From positions 14,252,783 through 14,316,782 of the forward strand of contig CM053261.1 of assembly GCA_028583405.1 (NCBI GenBank): DNA of 64,000 bases, read 5' to 3'. Numbering within the stretch: the stretch's first letter is position 1; each line of letters opens with the position of its first letter. The notes beneath the pieces were generated by a model. The model saw only the letters and a program-made list of their open reading frames with translations. It was not told the DNA's origin and searched no databases. Source of the DNA: Pogonophryne albipinna (Eukaryota; Chordata; Actinopteri; Perciformes; Artedidraconidae). The position numbers and the translations under genes were made by a program. Below are positions 37,158 to 52,100 of the stretch, piece by piece.

Positions 37158-40100
37158 CTAATGATCCTGGAGAGGAAACAGTTTGCTCATCATTGCTTTA
37201 AATAAATAAACCCATCTGGTTACACTCACATTTGTTCAAAAAAAATCTGGTGACATTTTTCATTTTCCTACTTTCAACAAATCACATCAGTAAGAATTGT
37301 GTAACAAAGCTCCACTGTGAAACAAACACTTAAAAACCAAGGGACTATCAGAGTTGCTGCAGAACTACTGATGGTTTTAACTGTGCTGTATTCGTTTTCA
37401 GTCAAATGTGCTAATAATTACATTCCAACGCTGATTTAATAAGTGACAGCTAAGTGACAGCTGTTTTTGAAATCCACGATTAAAAAAAACTAAAGTAATT
37501 GCGTTTATTTTGACTGATATTGCAATTATGATATGATTTGCAATATTGGAGAGTTTTAATTTATTATCATACTCCTCTATGAAGTGATTATGGTGTGTTT
37601 TTTTAATAGAAACCGTACCAAACTGTAGAATATGATTTGTAGGCCCGGATATCTCTGCAGCTCCAAAATCACTCATTCAAATGTTATTCAACACATTTTT
37701 AGCCTTTAAGAAATATTGGGATTCTGGACATTTGAATATTTCACTTGTCCATAATCACAATTTGAATATCATTTGAATGAATTGTGCAGCCATAGAACCA
37801 ATGGGCTTTGAGCTGATTGACAAGATAAAAAAGTATTGAGAAAAACACTAACACGGTAGTTTTTTCTTATCATTTTATAGGATTTGTTATAAATAAGCTG
37901 CCAGCCTGATCCTGCAGATGTGTGTTTCTCACCTGAAGGCCCGGGGCTTGTGTCTGCTGTGCCTGGCCCTGGTTGAAGTAGGCCACGGGCTGCCTGTAGA
38001 AGTCCACCCAGGCAGCGTTGTAGTCAGGGTTAGAGCTCTGCTGAGACGCAGGACCAGCGCTCTGGCCTGAAGAGGAGGAGAGGAAACAACAGTAAGCAAC
38101 AGACGAGCAGGAATCAAGAGAAAATAAGTCACACGGAGGATTGAGCTAAAACTCATCCTTCAATCCCCATGAGAAAGACTTCCAGCAGCTCTCACCCCAG
38201 GCTTTGTTGTACTCGGGAGCAGAGCTCTGGGCTTGGTTTTGCTGACCTGAAAACAAACGAGTTACATTTTGTTTTTTACAATACAAATCTTAACTAAAAC
38301 TTTTATCCAACCGTTTGGCTGAACAGGGTTTTAAATTAAAGTTAGAAGGATTTATGCCTATAATCTTTCCTAAATGCATGATTGTATCAGGCTTGTGTGA
38401 ACAGACAATAAAGAGTTTAAGGAAAAATAAATGTGTTTGGAAAAGTTATAGAGTGACACTTAATCAAAAATATATGTTTCTCTTGCCTAGCTTTTTATAA
38501 TACTGCTCCCAGTCCATCTGGCCCGTCTGGGATCCATTGTGACCTGAAAGCAGACACAGACAATACCAGTTACTGAGAGAGCGCTCTGCTTTTCACCTTC
38601 TGCTCTCATCTGTTCCCTAATCATTTCCATCCACGGCACATTTCAAATCTGTCCATAGAGGAAAGAGGTGGTTAGCCACAGGAAGCACAACCAACACAGC
38701 CTGCTGCAGACTTTGATTGAACTGCAGTGACACTCAACTGTGATCAAAATAAAATGTGCTTTCAGAGCCAAATGTATGGGCTTCATTCCTTCATTGCAGC
38801 TCAATTATATATCTCGGAAAGGATCATATTTCCTTTTTTTGGTCGAAGTGTCTTCACTTACTGTGGTCCTGCTGGCCTTGCGGCTGCCATATTTGAAAAG
38901 TTGTCCCCCATCCTCCGGGCATGAACGTCTGATTCCCACTTCAGAAAAAACAAACCGACAATGCAATGTGAGTATTTACCTTAGGAAGACATCTTTAAGG
39001 TGTGTTCAGACCAAACTCCAGTGAAAACGCACACTTGAAAGTATTACTTCACCTTTCAAATGACTACTTGTTAATCAATTTCTCATCGCATATTACATTG
39101 GATTTTGGAAAATATTTAGTTCAACTGGCAAGCTATTAAATGTATCATTTAATAAACAAAATGCATAAAATATTAACGCTGAAATGCTTTTGTTACAGAC
39201 GCATACTCAGTCGCCTGGTGCTTTGCTTTATTTGTAATCGGACTGCGTGAATTTTCACCTCCGAGTTTGTTTTGAAAACAGCTTTACAGATGACGTTGTT
39301 ACACTTAAGTCTGCTTAAGTGCACGTTGTTAGAGGAATGGAGGCTTACTGTTGAGGAGGAGTGGTTGGTCCTTGGTTGTAGGGATTCATCCCGAAGCTGC
39401 TGTTGCCTCCCATTCCTGGGCCCTAGAGCGGAGAAAGGGAAGAGGTGGAGAGTGAGAGACCACACTTGTGTTTAAAAAGGAAGCCAACAGGCAAGGTCAG
39501 AGGGCAGGGCCGGCCGCTGATGCACTCCATTAAGTCCATTTGATGGATTCTTTATGTTTAACCTCTGGTGACATCCTGCCGGCCACCAGGCCCACAGCAG
39601 CGCCGCAGCTCTCAGTGACATGTGCGCTCATGAATATCAGGACACACAATAGCGTTTCGGGCCTGAGCCAGACCACCTACCCCAATTCTCTCATCGATCA
39701 GCTGCCGGGCCTTTTCCAACTGCTGAGGGGTGCCTCGGATGGAGAAGATGCGCACGTTGGGGTCGGTGTTGGGCGGCGGGTTTCTCTGCAGCTCCACGTG
39801 GGCACGAGACTGCTCCTTGATGTTCTTGATGGTTTCCCCTCCTGGAAGAGCAGCAAGCGATAAGGAAGAATATTAACGGCTGCTAACAATTACTACAAAT
39901 GTGTATTGGAGATTGATCTGCTGATGATTTCCCTGGTCTGAGGAAGTCAGAAGTTACAGGAAGAGAACAAAGAAAAACACAAAATCCTCACTTTGAAAAA
40001 CCAATCAATTGTTCAGTTGGCTTCCCAGAGTTTTCAACCAATTCTGGGCCAATTGACTTATTGGTTAATAAACTAATTCTTTAGGTCCCGAATCATACAA

Positions 40101-43100
40101 ACACACATGTTTTTGTATGTGGCTCAATACGGTTGTAAAAAAAAAAACCTTCCTGATATCAGACATTTGGGGATTTTGCTTCCTACATTTATTCTAACTT
40201 TGGAAAGGCAACCATATGGCGATAATGCCTACTTTACATAGAAATGAGAAAGGAAGCAGGGTTTTTGTTGTCCCTCTTTTTACGTAGAAATGAGCCAGAC
40301 ACTATTAATGTTTTCATACATGTTGAGTCTGAAAACCAAGTGAACACAGACACCACACAGCTTGGTGTTATGCTTGTTTTTGGTCAATACTCAGAATTGT
40401 AACCCCAGCTTTATCAAGTCTGTAATCAAATGGTTTTAAGTTTCCTGAAGACGTGAATCTGCAACTCATTAATGGGGACCCTAACTCATCTCTACCATCT
40501 TCCCCATGTGGCATGAAGCCAGAGAGCCATCACACAGACTCCCTTCACTAAAGTGGTGCGATAGATGTTACCTTATGAAGACTCTGGCTTGTGTCTCTGC
40601 ACTTATCTACCATTCTGTGGTAACGTCCATGCAAATCGGGAAACAATAGGAGACATCTCCTGCACACCTCCCCCCCGCTGCATCAGATGCCAGCTTCCCG
40701 ACGTGTGGGGAGAGCAATTACACCAGCAGGGAGAAATGAAACATAGCTGGCAGGAGAAAAGGGGACAAAATTGAAGCGTATCCTCCTTCTGGGATATCGT
40801 TTGTCTCTTTTAGCCTTTTCATTCTTGACTCGGTGTTGTCCTGTGTGATGAGAGGAGGGAGTGAACAGGGGGCACATAGACGCTACCCCCCTCCACAATA
40901 CCCATCTGAACCAAAAAGGGCTGAGGGTGCTTCCCGGGGGGACACCGGGGCTGTCCCAACATCAATTACACATTTGTTCACTTGTGGCTGACACTCGGAT
41001 GACCCTGGCTGACCTCCCAATGAAAACGCTCATCAAAAACCTCTCCTCCTCCCCGAGCCTATTCCTTGCTGCCAACAGACTGCACATGGGCCATTAACCC
41101 ATTGTCAACCAAATGAAACTTCTGCCTTAATGAAGCCATTATGAGCTCTTCTAGTCAGACAGCAGAGAGCAATGAAGACCCTGACTATTCATTTCATGGA
41201 CTGGGCTGTAGTGAGGGCAGATAATACCATCCTTATTAATGAGACTGGTTTAGTGAGCTAGAGAAAAGGAGGGCACACAAAAGTGCAACTGGTGACCGCA
41301 TTCAAGGCAACGCCAATGGACTGGTTAGCTGCTGGTGGGGGAAACTCTCAGGCCTCCAGGGAGGAAAACATCCCAGAAGGAGTAACAAGGACAGGTCTAA
41401 TGCAACTGCAGCTTTGCATTTGGGAGAATGCTCAAAATCAATATTATAATGAAAAGAGTATTTTCGTTATACATATTTTAAATCATTAAAGACATAGTCA
41501 GTACCTTTAATCAAGAAATAACTGTTTGCCCCCATGGATAGAGTTGTATTGGTTCATTCCTATAACTATCAGGGAAATATAACCCTTTCATAAAACGTGG
41601 CTGTCTATGCAGTAGAAGCTAAATAGTTCTTTATATTTCTCTTTTTTTGGAGATATACAAGGCACACCATGATCAACTGTTAATCAAAGGACTCGCACAC
41701 AAAGACACAACTAGACGAAATCTAGAGTTTCCGAACCACCTAACCTGCATGTTTTGCACTGTTTAAGAAAATTCACACATGCAGACAGAAAATGCAAACT
41801 TCCCTATGTGGCATTGTGTGGCTCTTGCCAAAGCTCACTTCTACATGTTGACAGGAGGAGCTGGGCATTGAAGCAGCAAGCCTGGGATTAATAATGTTGC
41901 TGCTGAGTCACAGGACATTTGACTTTACAATTTATCTGTGAAGCAAACTATTTACACCAATTTGGCATCTCAAATTATTTTAAAAAAACTAAAAAGGCAT
42001 CACACCACAATTCCACTTAAAGACAATAAAGAAAATAATTGAATTTTGGCCAAGCATACGAGAACAAAAATCCACTTGCTGTACAATCTGATAGCATTTC
42101 TATCTCGCTTCAACAACGTTAGATTGTTCTGTGGAAGTGAAAAAACTACTTTAACTGATAAGGGTACAGAAATGTCAAACTGAAGAGTAAAATTGTATTT
42201 AATATTTGCGGTAGACTTCTACAGAGAAATAACACGAAAACGGGTCCTCTTAATAGGTTTTATAGAAATGTCCACTTTCAGGTGAAAAAACCCCTCCACT
42301 GTGAGATTTAACTGAAAGCAGAGGAAAACCTAGAAAGTGGACCTTTGAATTTTAGATTTTTAAGCTCAAAATTCATGACTTTGGTATTATAATGCTCGTT
42401 ACGGCACTGAATTCATGGCGTAATAAAGTCTGAGCAGATTGGTGGGTGGTTTGATTCGTCAAGCTGTGTGTGTGAAGGGGGTCAAAACGGAGGGGCAATG
42501 GGCTGCATATGGCATCGTAAAGATATTAATCACCGCACCCTTTAAGGGGCGGCTGACAGCACCCAGACCCACCGCCATCCCGACCATATTGGCCCACTTC
42601 ATATGCTAATGCTCAGAGAGAGGGACGCAACGCCCAGGTTTATTTGTTTCCCTCTCCCCACTACATGCACAAAAGCCACTTGACATTTCTATTGCCATGT
42701 TTTTATCTTAGGTAAAGAGGCCCACTCCGAACCCGCCCACAACTGCAAGCACACACACACCAAGGAGACATGCATGCACACACACTACACACACACACAC
42801 TACTCACACACACACACACACACAGCCCTTTCCAATGCAATGGTCAATGACTTTTAAATAGCTGGCAATAGAGTGGGCATGAATAGCCAATAAGCTAATT
42901 CCTCCTATTCATTCCCTCGCTGCACTCTATTGGGCTGAAAGACCCTCATTAGATGCCAGGCAGCCTTCCACATGATTGAGGGCTGTTATTATGCACCTTT
43001 AACAATTAATGTCACATTACACGCATTATCCCCGTCATTAAGCCCTTAGTGAAGCCAATGAATGCCACTTGTGCTGTATACATGAGCCCTGGAGAGAGAA

Positions 43101-46100
43101 TAGGAGGGTGGTCACTCACCCCTCCCCTTCTCATCAGTTTCACGCAGTGGCCGAACACCAAACGGCTTTCAGTTATTAAAAAGAGAAAAGGCAATCTGGC
43201 GACTTGCATTATACCCTTATTAAGAGTTTCATATTGATGGACTCTATTATTTCCCTCAGACAGCCAGAAACGGATTAGCTCAGGCACGCTCACCCCTAAA
43301 GCAACTTTTAAGTGAGCTAGCAGCAACAACAACAAGTATTGGCTATATGCACAAAGAACCACCTAACGGTTCACTGAGGTGCCAAATAGAATACTAGAAA
43401 CTGAATGGAAATATGTTCTTTACCTTTGCCAATCACCAGTCCACACTTGTCAGCAGGTACTGCATATGTCACCTCCTGCAGTCCTCCAGAGCCTCCACCT
43501 GCACCTGCTCCTCCTCCTCCTCCTCCTCCTCCTCCTGCCATGTTGCAGTCACTTCGGCCTCTGCGTCCCAATACACCTCCAAACCCATCTCGCTCCTACA
43601 GGAAGGGACCCAGAATGTATCATAAGTTGGATGAAAAAGTTCAGGCTCCTTGTATACATTCCTTACAATTTAGAGATGATTTTTAATGGATATTTAACAA
43701 TGGCATTTATTCTTTATTTAAAACTCATAACAGAAACTTTTGCAGTTGATTTGTTTTTACCAAAATAACTGCAATAGTGGGTTGCATTTTGTTTTTTACA
43801 TTTTAAATTCCCTTTGGTGGAAGTTTTCTCTGGGCTTGCATAACCAAACATCTTAAGAAATGACCAGAAAACAAACAAACCGTAAGACCAAAAAGTAAGG
43901 TTTATTTTGGCAATGTGCCAGAAAATGGTTGCATCTTAGAAACTACAAGGCGCAAAATTAAAGTACAACATCTAAGATATTCCCACATATGTAGTTCAGA
44001 AAAACATTTTTTATACGGAATACATTTTCTTAAACACAATGTGTTTTATTCATAACAATTTTATATTTCATGTGATCTAATAATGACAGTGTAGCATTTG
44101 AACTTTTTTAGACTACATCTAGTAAGTTGGCACAAATGAGTTAACTGGACAGATGTTTGCAGAAGGCAGAATCACTAACCTGAGCAGTTTGGACCAGTTC
44201 ATTGATGAGATGGACCGCATGGTGGCAGTGGTCGGGCTGACCCATCACCTGAGCAACTCTGTCAGGACTGACTCCATCATCTGGACCACAAACACAAGGG
44301 ACACAGAAGGTCTTTCAATGCTCCGAGATGAAATACTAATTAACTTCCAAGTGCTCTAAAATACAAGTTAGTTAAGTCAAATGAGCAAAAGACATATATA
44401 TTATTTTATTTTATTGACTTGCAGGTTTACATTTAAAAACGGAGTGAGTAGTGAATAAGTGCTAACTAAAGTATTGGACATGAATAAAAATCTGTCCATG
44501 AATGATGTGTGAGCTCAATCACGTGTGAGCTCAACCCAACTAGTATTCCCAAACAAATGACACAAGCTGTCTTTAATGCACAGATACATGTTGTTGGGTT
44601 TCAAGATTAACAGGGCGACCAGTTCAAGAGATTACACATTACTACTTTTAATTATATTAACAACATTAGGGCGGGTTTTTATCTTCGTACCTTGTTTGAA
44701 CTGGATCCTGACCCCAGCATCGTTCTGAATCTTCTTGATCATATCTCCGTTCCTGCCGATGATGATGCCAACAGCAAATCTGGGTACAACCACCTGGAAC
44801 GATAAGGACAGTGAGAGGAAAGTCATAGAAGGAGACAAATGTATCTTAGGTTGATAAAGTGATTTCTTACATCCAGACTGCTTCCGCCCATTTTGGATCC
44901 AAAGTCTGCTCTGCCGACCCTGAAGTCTCCCTGGTCCTTGTCTCGGATCAGCTTCACCACAAGTTCACGCGCTTGCTATAAAAAAAAGACACGCATCTTA
45001 AATTTCTTATTTCTATTTATTTTACACAATCAAATATTTTGACAAGGATGTGGAACATAACATAAGTCCAGCTGAATTTCTCTTAGTAAACAAAGATGTT
45101 TTCAAATGTTTTAATGGAACACTGAAGTCATAAAATGTGTAAAATTGAGTGTAAAGTGAAAGCTGGTGACACACAGTGAGCTCTTCGGAGACCGACCTGC
45201 ACTTTGTGGGGATCCCCCGTGATTCTCAGGGGCTTGTCCGCTCCAGTGGGCATGGGGTCATCCTGAATCATTATCATCTGCACTCCTGTTCTCTCCTGCA
45301 GGGGTACAATCACACACCAAAGAGTTACCTGGGGCTCAAAACACTGTTCACTCAAAAAAACAGGTTTTAAAACCACCAAACAGACAAATTCCACATTTTC
45401 AACATCCGGTCCTTGAGGCTTTTGGAAATGTGTTATTACATCCATTTCTTATAATTCCACATCTTTTATTGATTTTGATCCTGAAGCTGGATATCACCAA
45501 TAAAAGAACAAGGGTCCAAAACATTTTATAACTGGATCCAATTCAGAACCAGATGTAGGAGGGCATCCCCTTTTCAATGTGCTACTCTGCCAAGAATGTG
45601 GTTTAAATAACTGAGACTCATCTGCTCCTTTATATTACATGTACTAAACACATCTCTACTATAGTGTTTATCGCAGTCTGTCCCCAATGATGGTCAGAGA
45701 AACGTTTGACCATTGTGCCCATCTTTAGAGTTGCTCTGTAGTCTATAGCAGGGGTTCCCAAAGTGGGGGGGGGGTCGCGAGATGATTACAAATTATTTAA
45801 ATTATTATTTGCATTATTAATAATAACGTGTGCATAGACATTTTTCAGGGGCGGACTGGCCATCTGTAGAATGTCCCCGCAGCGAGGCTCCCCCTGTTGA
45901 CAATTCACGTGGTGGGGGGTCGCCAGTCTCTGGCACTGTTATTTTGGGGGTCGCGGGCTGAAAAGTTTGGGAACCCCTGGTCGATAGGACAAAGTCCTCT
46001 AATATATAATGTTATTTTCCACATTGACTGCAATACCTTATTTGACCTGAACTATGAATTCTTTATTTTCACAATTGTTGCCCCTGAATGCCAGTTTCTT

Positions 46101-49100
46101 ATGAGGAAAATAAAACAAAATTATAAATATTTTATTTAAAGTAAAGGCTAGGGGGAATATTTATTGACTTTTCAGTCTGTGTCAATAATATTAAAAATTA
46201 TTTTTGGAAAATAGCATGTATATGCCCCAAAGGGAAAACATCTTAATCTGATGACAAATAAGAGAAACTACATTTTGAACCCAGACCACTAGATTAAAAA
46301 AGCCTCATGAAGTGTGAGGTTATGCTGTGGGATATTTTTTTTTATAGTTTTTGGTAATTTGGCTACGGTGGTAGTCGAAGCTGAGGTTGAATTCCAAAAG
46401 TTAAACTAACTTAAGACCGACTAGATAAATATGGTTGTTAAATGCATGTTTTTACAGTAACTTCTGTACATTCCGTGCAGTCCCACACCTGCAGCTGTTT
46501 GATGGTCTCTCCTCCCTTGCCGATGACCAGGCCGACCTTGTTTGCGGGGATGAGGATCTGTTGGATCGAGCTGTTGCCGTCCATGTCGCTGTGGAAGCCG
46601 GGGCCGTACCGACACTGCTCCACAATCTCACTCAGCAGCCTCTTGGCCTGGCTGTCGGGGGAGGAGCGAGAAATACATTTGTCACCTCATACAGACTACA
46701 CACAAAAAAAACTCTCCTGCATCGCATTTCTCTTTGTCAATGTGAAAGAGGTGTTCAGGTGATTCAGTGACTGATGAGGAGCAGATGTGAAAGAGATTAG
46801 GGTTCATGCCCTCTGTGTCTCAACAATAGGGCACACTTTCAGTAAATCTGTCAAAGTTGAGAGGTGAGACTTACTCAATGTTCTCTGGGCTCCCAGTCAG
46901 CGTGCAGGGCCGGTCCAACATGCCTCCACTGTCTGCAACAAAAGACGCACAACTAACTAAGAACAGAGGTGAAAACTAAAAGACTCCTACAACAGATTTG
47001 AATTACTCTTCTTGCAAACTGCTCTTAATGTTATTCTGTGACCCACACAGTTTTATGTTGCTCCTTTTATGTCAATTATATCCATACCAAAACACACAAT
47101 TGTGCCTCATTGGACATGATTTAAGGTGATTACAGATAACTACTTCTTCCATTAATTCATGTATAAACAGCCTTCTACTTCCAGTTTTCAAACATTAAAA
47201 GCAGGCAAATATGCAAGTGAAGGAACAATAAGTAAAGAATGTGATTCATGTTTTCTACATAGAGTAAAACCAACTACAGACCACATTTAAAAAGGACACA
47301 TTCAGCTGTGGGCAAACTTGCCTGCTTGTTCAATCTAAAAACAACAGTCACAAGACTAATTAAAAATGATTATCTGTTGTTTACTACACTGTAGTCTGAT
47401 TACTGACGCTAAAGGCTACAAAGTGCAACATTGGCGTGGATAAAAGAAATACAAGATTCACTGATCAGTATTGAAAGCTCAGTTCGATACACTATTGATA
47501 AGAATTGGAATCATTACACCCCCTAATAATTGTATTCGACCCAAACCAGAGATTTGTTGAACATACATTTGCATAAACTTGAATGGATATTACTTTTGAA
47601 AGGTGTAAATGCAAAAAGACTCAAATCTTTCCAACACTACGAAAGGTGAAAAATACAACCAGTCTTTAAAATGGCCTCACATTTTACTGCCTACTTGGTG
47701 TGTGGTGGAGGCCTCATTTAAAGCCATGTTTATGACCCCTGGTGAGTCAATGGATATCATAAAAGAATCACACTAGACTCAAGGAGAAACGGGGGATTTA
47801 AATAATGTTTTTAATCATAATTTACCTGAAGCTATCTGGATTTTACAACCCGATTCCAGCTGAATTCTTGAGATCTGCTCTCCTCCTTTTCCAATGACTA
47901 TAGAAGAGGGGGAGAGAACACACCAGTATTAAGCCTTTTGAATTTAGACAGGGGCCTCAGGCAGTGACCCAAAAACTGAGTAGAACGTCAATACTGATGA
48001 TTACATGTCAAACATTCATTCAGACTATAATGAACTGAAGAGCTACTTACTGAATCCCACCATCTTATCAGGCACTTTGAAGTCTTCTGTAGCAAGAGCC
48101 CTGGGAGAGATTAGGACATGATCAATAACACTGGATGACCAAAGAAAAGAAAACCATGTCAAATCAAAAAGTAGGGCCGCTTTTCTGAGCGGAAATTATT
48201 TGGGCTGCTACTAAACGTCATCATTTATCGTATTGGTCTATTAAATGTCATATTGAATAGTGCACAGTATAATTGATTTGAGCACAGTTTGACTAATTCA
48301 GTTATTTTGTCTGACCAACATCTAAAAACAGAGTTTACTTTTATATAGTCAATATGAAATAGTCACTTTTGAGAAGCTGCCACAACCAGTGAATTTTGAT
48401 AATACAAATAAAAATTCCTGATTTGTTGAAGTTGTTGATTACTTGTATTCCTTATATGGACTAATATTTTCAGCTCTAAAAATATAATTCTCTGGCAGAT
48501 TTTTTCTATTAAAAGTTTTTTGTTTACTTCCAAAATGTGAATCATAAATCCTTTAATCGTCACACAGAGAGGACATTTACAGAGTTACAGAGAAAGTGCC
48601 AAACATTTGCTGCTTACAGCTTTCTCAAATGGGAAAATGACGATTTGCGGAGAGAAAAGTTAGCAAATGAAAAAAATCAAGTGTATTGCAAATATAGGGC
48701 TGTTGAGAAAACACAGAATAATGCATCCTAAAACTACTGAACTGAGGCACAGAGTAAACACCAGTAATGCATAAAGGGCATTTAAAGGAACATAAACAGG
48801 GATGTGAGTATTTCTGCTCACCTTTGATGTACCATTGCACCGAGGTGGTTCCCTACTGAGAGAGGTGAGAAAACAATTAAAATGTAAGATCATGGTTGAA
48901 GATGAATACTACTTTGAATATCTGTGGAAATGACACTGAAGCAGAATAAAAAGAGTGAGTCATGTCTGGAGGGGACGGGAGCAGATGGATATGTTTCTGC
49001 CAGTCCTTCGTGTTTGTGTCTGACCCGCAGCGGGGGGCTTTCAGCCGCATGGTAATCAGGCCTGTGAGTGTTTGAGTGAGTGTTTCAATCAGAGCCGTTC

Positions 49101-52100
49101 AGAAGAGAGAGTTCAGGTCAGCGGCTGCTGGTCCTGAATTGAATTTCGACATGTAGCACCAGGCAAGGGGCCTGCAGGGTCAGTGGAGGATGTGCTGCCA
49201 TGGACGTGAACACCTGAGTTGATATCTAGCAACTTCAAATCAATTTTATGGTCGTTTGCACTGATTTCACTTCCCCTGGAAATGCACCGGGGTTAACGCT
49301 TGAGAATGGAACAGCTATGAATATAAAGCAGGAGGTTCACCGAATTCATACAAAGACAAGACGGTAAAATAAAGTCTATTTGTATACTTTGTAGGGCTGA
49401 ACCAAGTGTCCCTTTTTTTTCTCCATTTGAAGATACTATTGAGGTTTTTTTGAATTGTCTGTTGCCATATTTTGAAGATATCATCAGGCAAAAAACACCA
49501 AACAAAAAGGTCAAATATTTTTGAAAATTACTACATCCTTTTTTACAATATACTTGGACTTTTTTTTACTTTATAACACTCAAATGTTAAATATTGTGCC
49601 GCCCACACTGGAATCTAGTTTTAAAAAAAGTATTATACTAATTATATTGGTGTAAAAAAATTATAAATAGAAAAGCATTACAAAAACATTAGAAAGTTGA
49701 TTAAAAACAAAAATTACAACTTTATGTATTATGTTTTGAACTATTTGACTAATTCAATAACTTAATAGTGAGCTAACTCAAGAACTAGAAAGATACCAAT
49801 TCTGTTATTTCACAAGTATTTGTGGACAAACTTCAAAGAAGAAAAACTGAGGACAAATGGTTGAAAACAACAGTGCATCAAATAAAGATAAACCAGAACT
49901 GCAACAATGTATCTATCCATGCATTCAGTGCTGGACATCATTCAAACAACCGTGACAAGATAACAGGAGGACGGGATAAATGACGACCGCTTCCCCTTCA
50001 TGGATATGAGATGGATCAAATCTGTGTTATGTGTGCAGGCACAGCAAGTAGAATCTTCTTTCACTCCACTGCACCGTCAGATACTTTATACTCCAAACAA
50101 ATATCAAAACACAAAACCATGGCTCTAATTTCAGAGTGAGTAGTAACTGTGGCTTCATTCCCTCCAACACATGTAATGTGCCTTATTATCCCTCCTTGAG
50201 ATAACATTTAAAGTGTACCTTGTAGAGTTGCTGACCACTAGGTATGCAATGGAAAAACCCATTGTGCGTTTTGTTCAAAGCCAGGTATTTGCATGAAGAA
50301 TGTGTCAACAACTCAATGGTGGTCAAATTACTTATCCATTGTTGTGGTTCCTTATAGAAATAAAACCAGTTTAGTTCATTTTCCATTGGCTAGTCAGTGC
50401 CCACACACATTACAAATCTAGTTTGTAAGTAGAGATACTAAGCAAGTAATCAGTGTTGTCTGTTGATGGATAAAAAAAAAAAGAGTGTCCCTACCTTCTG
50501 GAAAAGAAGACCATCAAATAAATATAAATACTTTGCCATTATTTCATAAGCAAACAAATGCATCAGCACATTAGTAAAGTCTAAAGGGGACACATACATG
50601 CACGTTTTAGTGAGTTACCAAAAGGTAAACAAAAGGTTGTTATTATGTAGGGGCCGTTTTGCATACTTCACAAGTCTCAAAAAAAATGAAATGCTACATT
50701 GGGATATTTCCTTAATTGCTCCAAACCATCACTGTTGAAGCTTTGGTTTGAACTGAAATCGTGTTCATTCACAACTTGTAGCTGACTGGTAAGGGAAAGA
50801 TCCTTCCCAAACTGAAAAAATAATAGTCTGAACAGCTAGAAAACTGCCACTTTTCTACAGACTAGATAAACATTGAGAGCTTTTATATAGCAGCATGGTG
50901 TTTTCTTTTTTGAAGATGTCCACATTTATGTTAGAAAGGATAAAAGCTAAAGCATTAGACAGAGTGGTTGCGAGTATATAAATATATCAGGACATTCAGC
51001 CGACATGCACCCGTGATAAGCATGTGTGTGAGGGCTTACCTCCATTGTCTAGAGAGCGCTTTTGGCCTCCAAAGCCGTAGAGGGAGGGGTCTATGACCGG
51101 AGGGGAACTGTTCATGTTGGGCATCTGGTCTCCTCCCATCTTGGCTGCCATCTGGAGACCCAACACAGTAAGACAGATGGAATAAAAGGTGAAAAGTGGA
51201 TATGTGATGATATTCTCTTTGAACGCACATTTCCTTTCAGAGACAACCCTTCATGATGAAAGTGACACATTCTCTTTTCTTACTGCTTTCTTAAAAGCAT
51301 CACGTTTGCTGTGAAATTGTGTTATATTTTTGACAGCAGCTGAAAACTGCACTTTGTAAATCATTACAGCAGCTAGAAGGAGACTGCTGTAGTTCCTGTT
51401 GAGGCTACCGCTGCTTTCCACAAAACATCCGTCATGGGCCAGCTATCACTGACCAACATCACTTTGTTATGCTTGCACTGACAGACAACACAGATCACCA
51501 CAACACCTCAATTACTAAAACAATTGGATTTGCTTGTAGACAAGTTGCAAGAAAGTTACAACCAGTTTTTACAATTAAATAACTTTATCAGACGGCAGAA
51601 AGGGAAGTGGGAAAGTTGACTAAATGCAGCAAAGGAGGAAAGACGTTCCCCCGCATAAAACTTCAAGACGAGTGCATTACGGCTAAGCTTAAGTAAAAAC
51701 CAATATATGTCTACTTTTATAATGATCCACTTGCCAGCCTAAAGTAGATGCTTGAGCTGTGCCGTGATGGACATTTAAATCTGCACAAGAGCGCCAACAG
51801 CATTTTCCACTACCCGTTAATCTGCCACCTCTTCATCCACACTAAAGTATAGCATTTCAGAAAATTACACAAAATTGACATCTGTGCCCGACTGGAATTT
51901 CTTTCACAATATGAAAATATCTTGACAGCAATTAAAGTCCTCCATCACCTTCAGGGATGATTATCTACTTCAGAGAACCACCGGTGGAAGTGAGAGGGGA
52001 GCGGTGGAAATAAAGACGCAGAAAAGGAAGCAGGTGTGTGGGGTTGATGTTTTCCATGACTTTTCTGTAGCTGTGCATGTCAAGCAGCCTGGAAAGCATT

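Noticed and set aside
45128..45445. 105-codon minus-strand frame starting upstream of FUBP3 exon 8
   Set aside because: Only 45295-45197 is exon; the upstream part reads intron across a clear acceptor (CCCCTGCAG).
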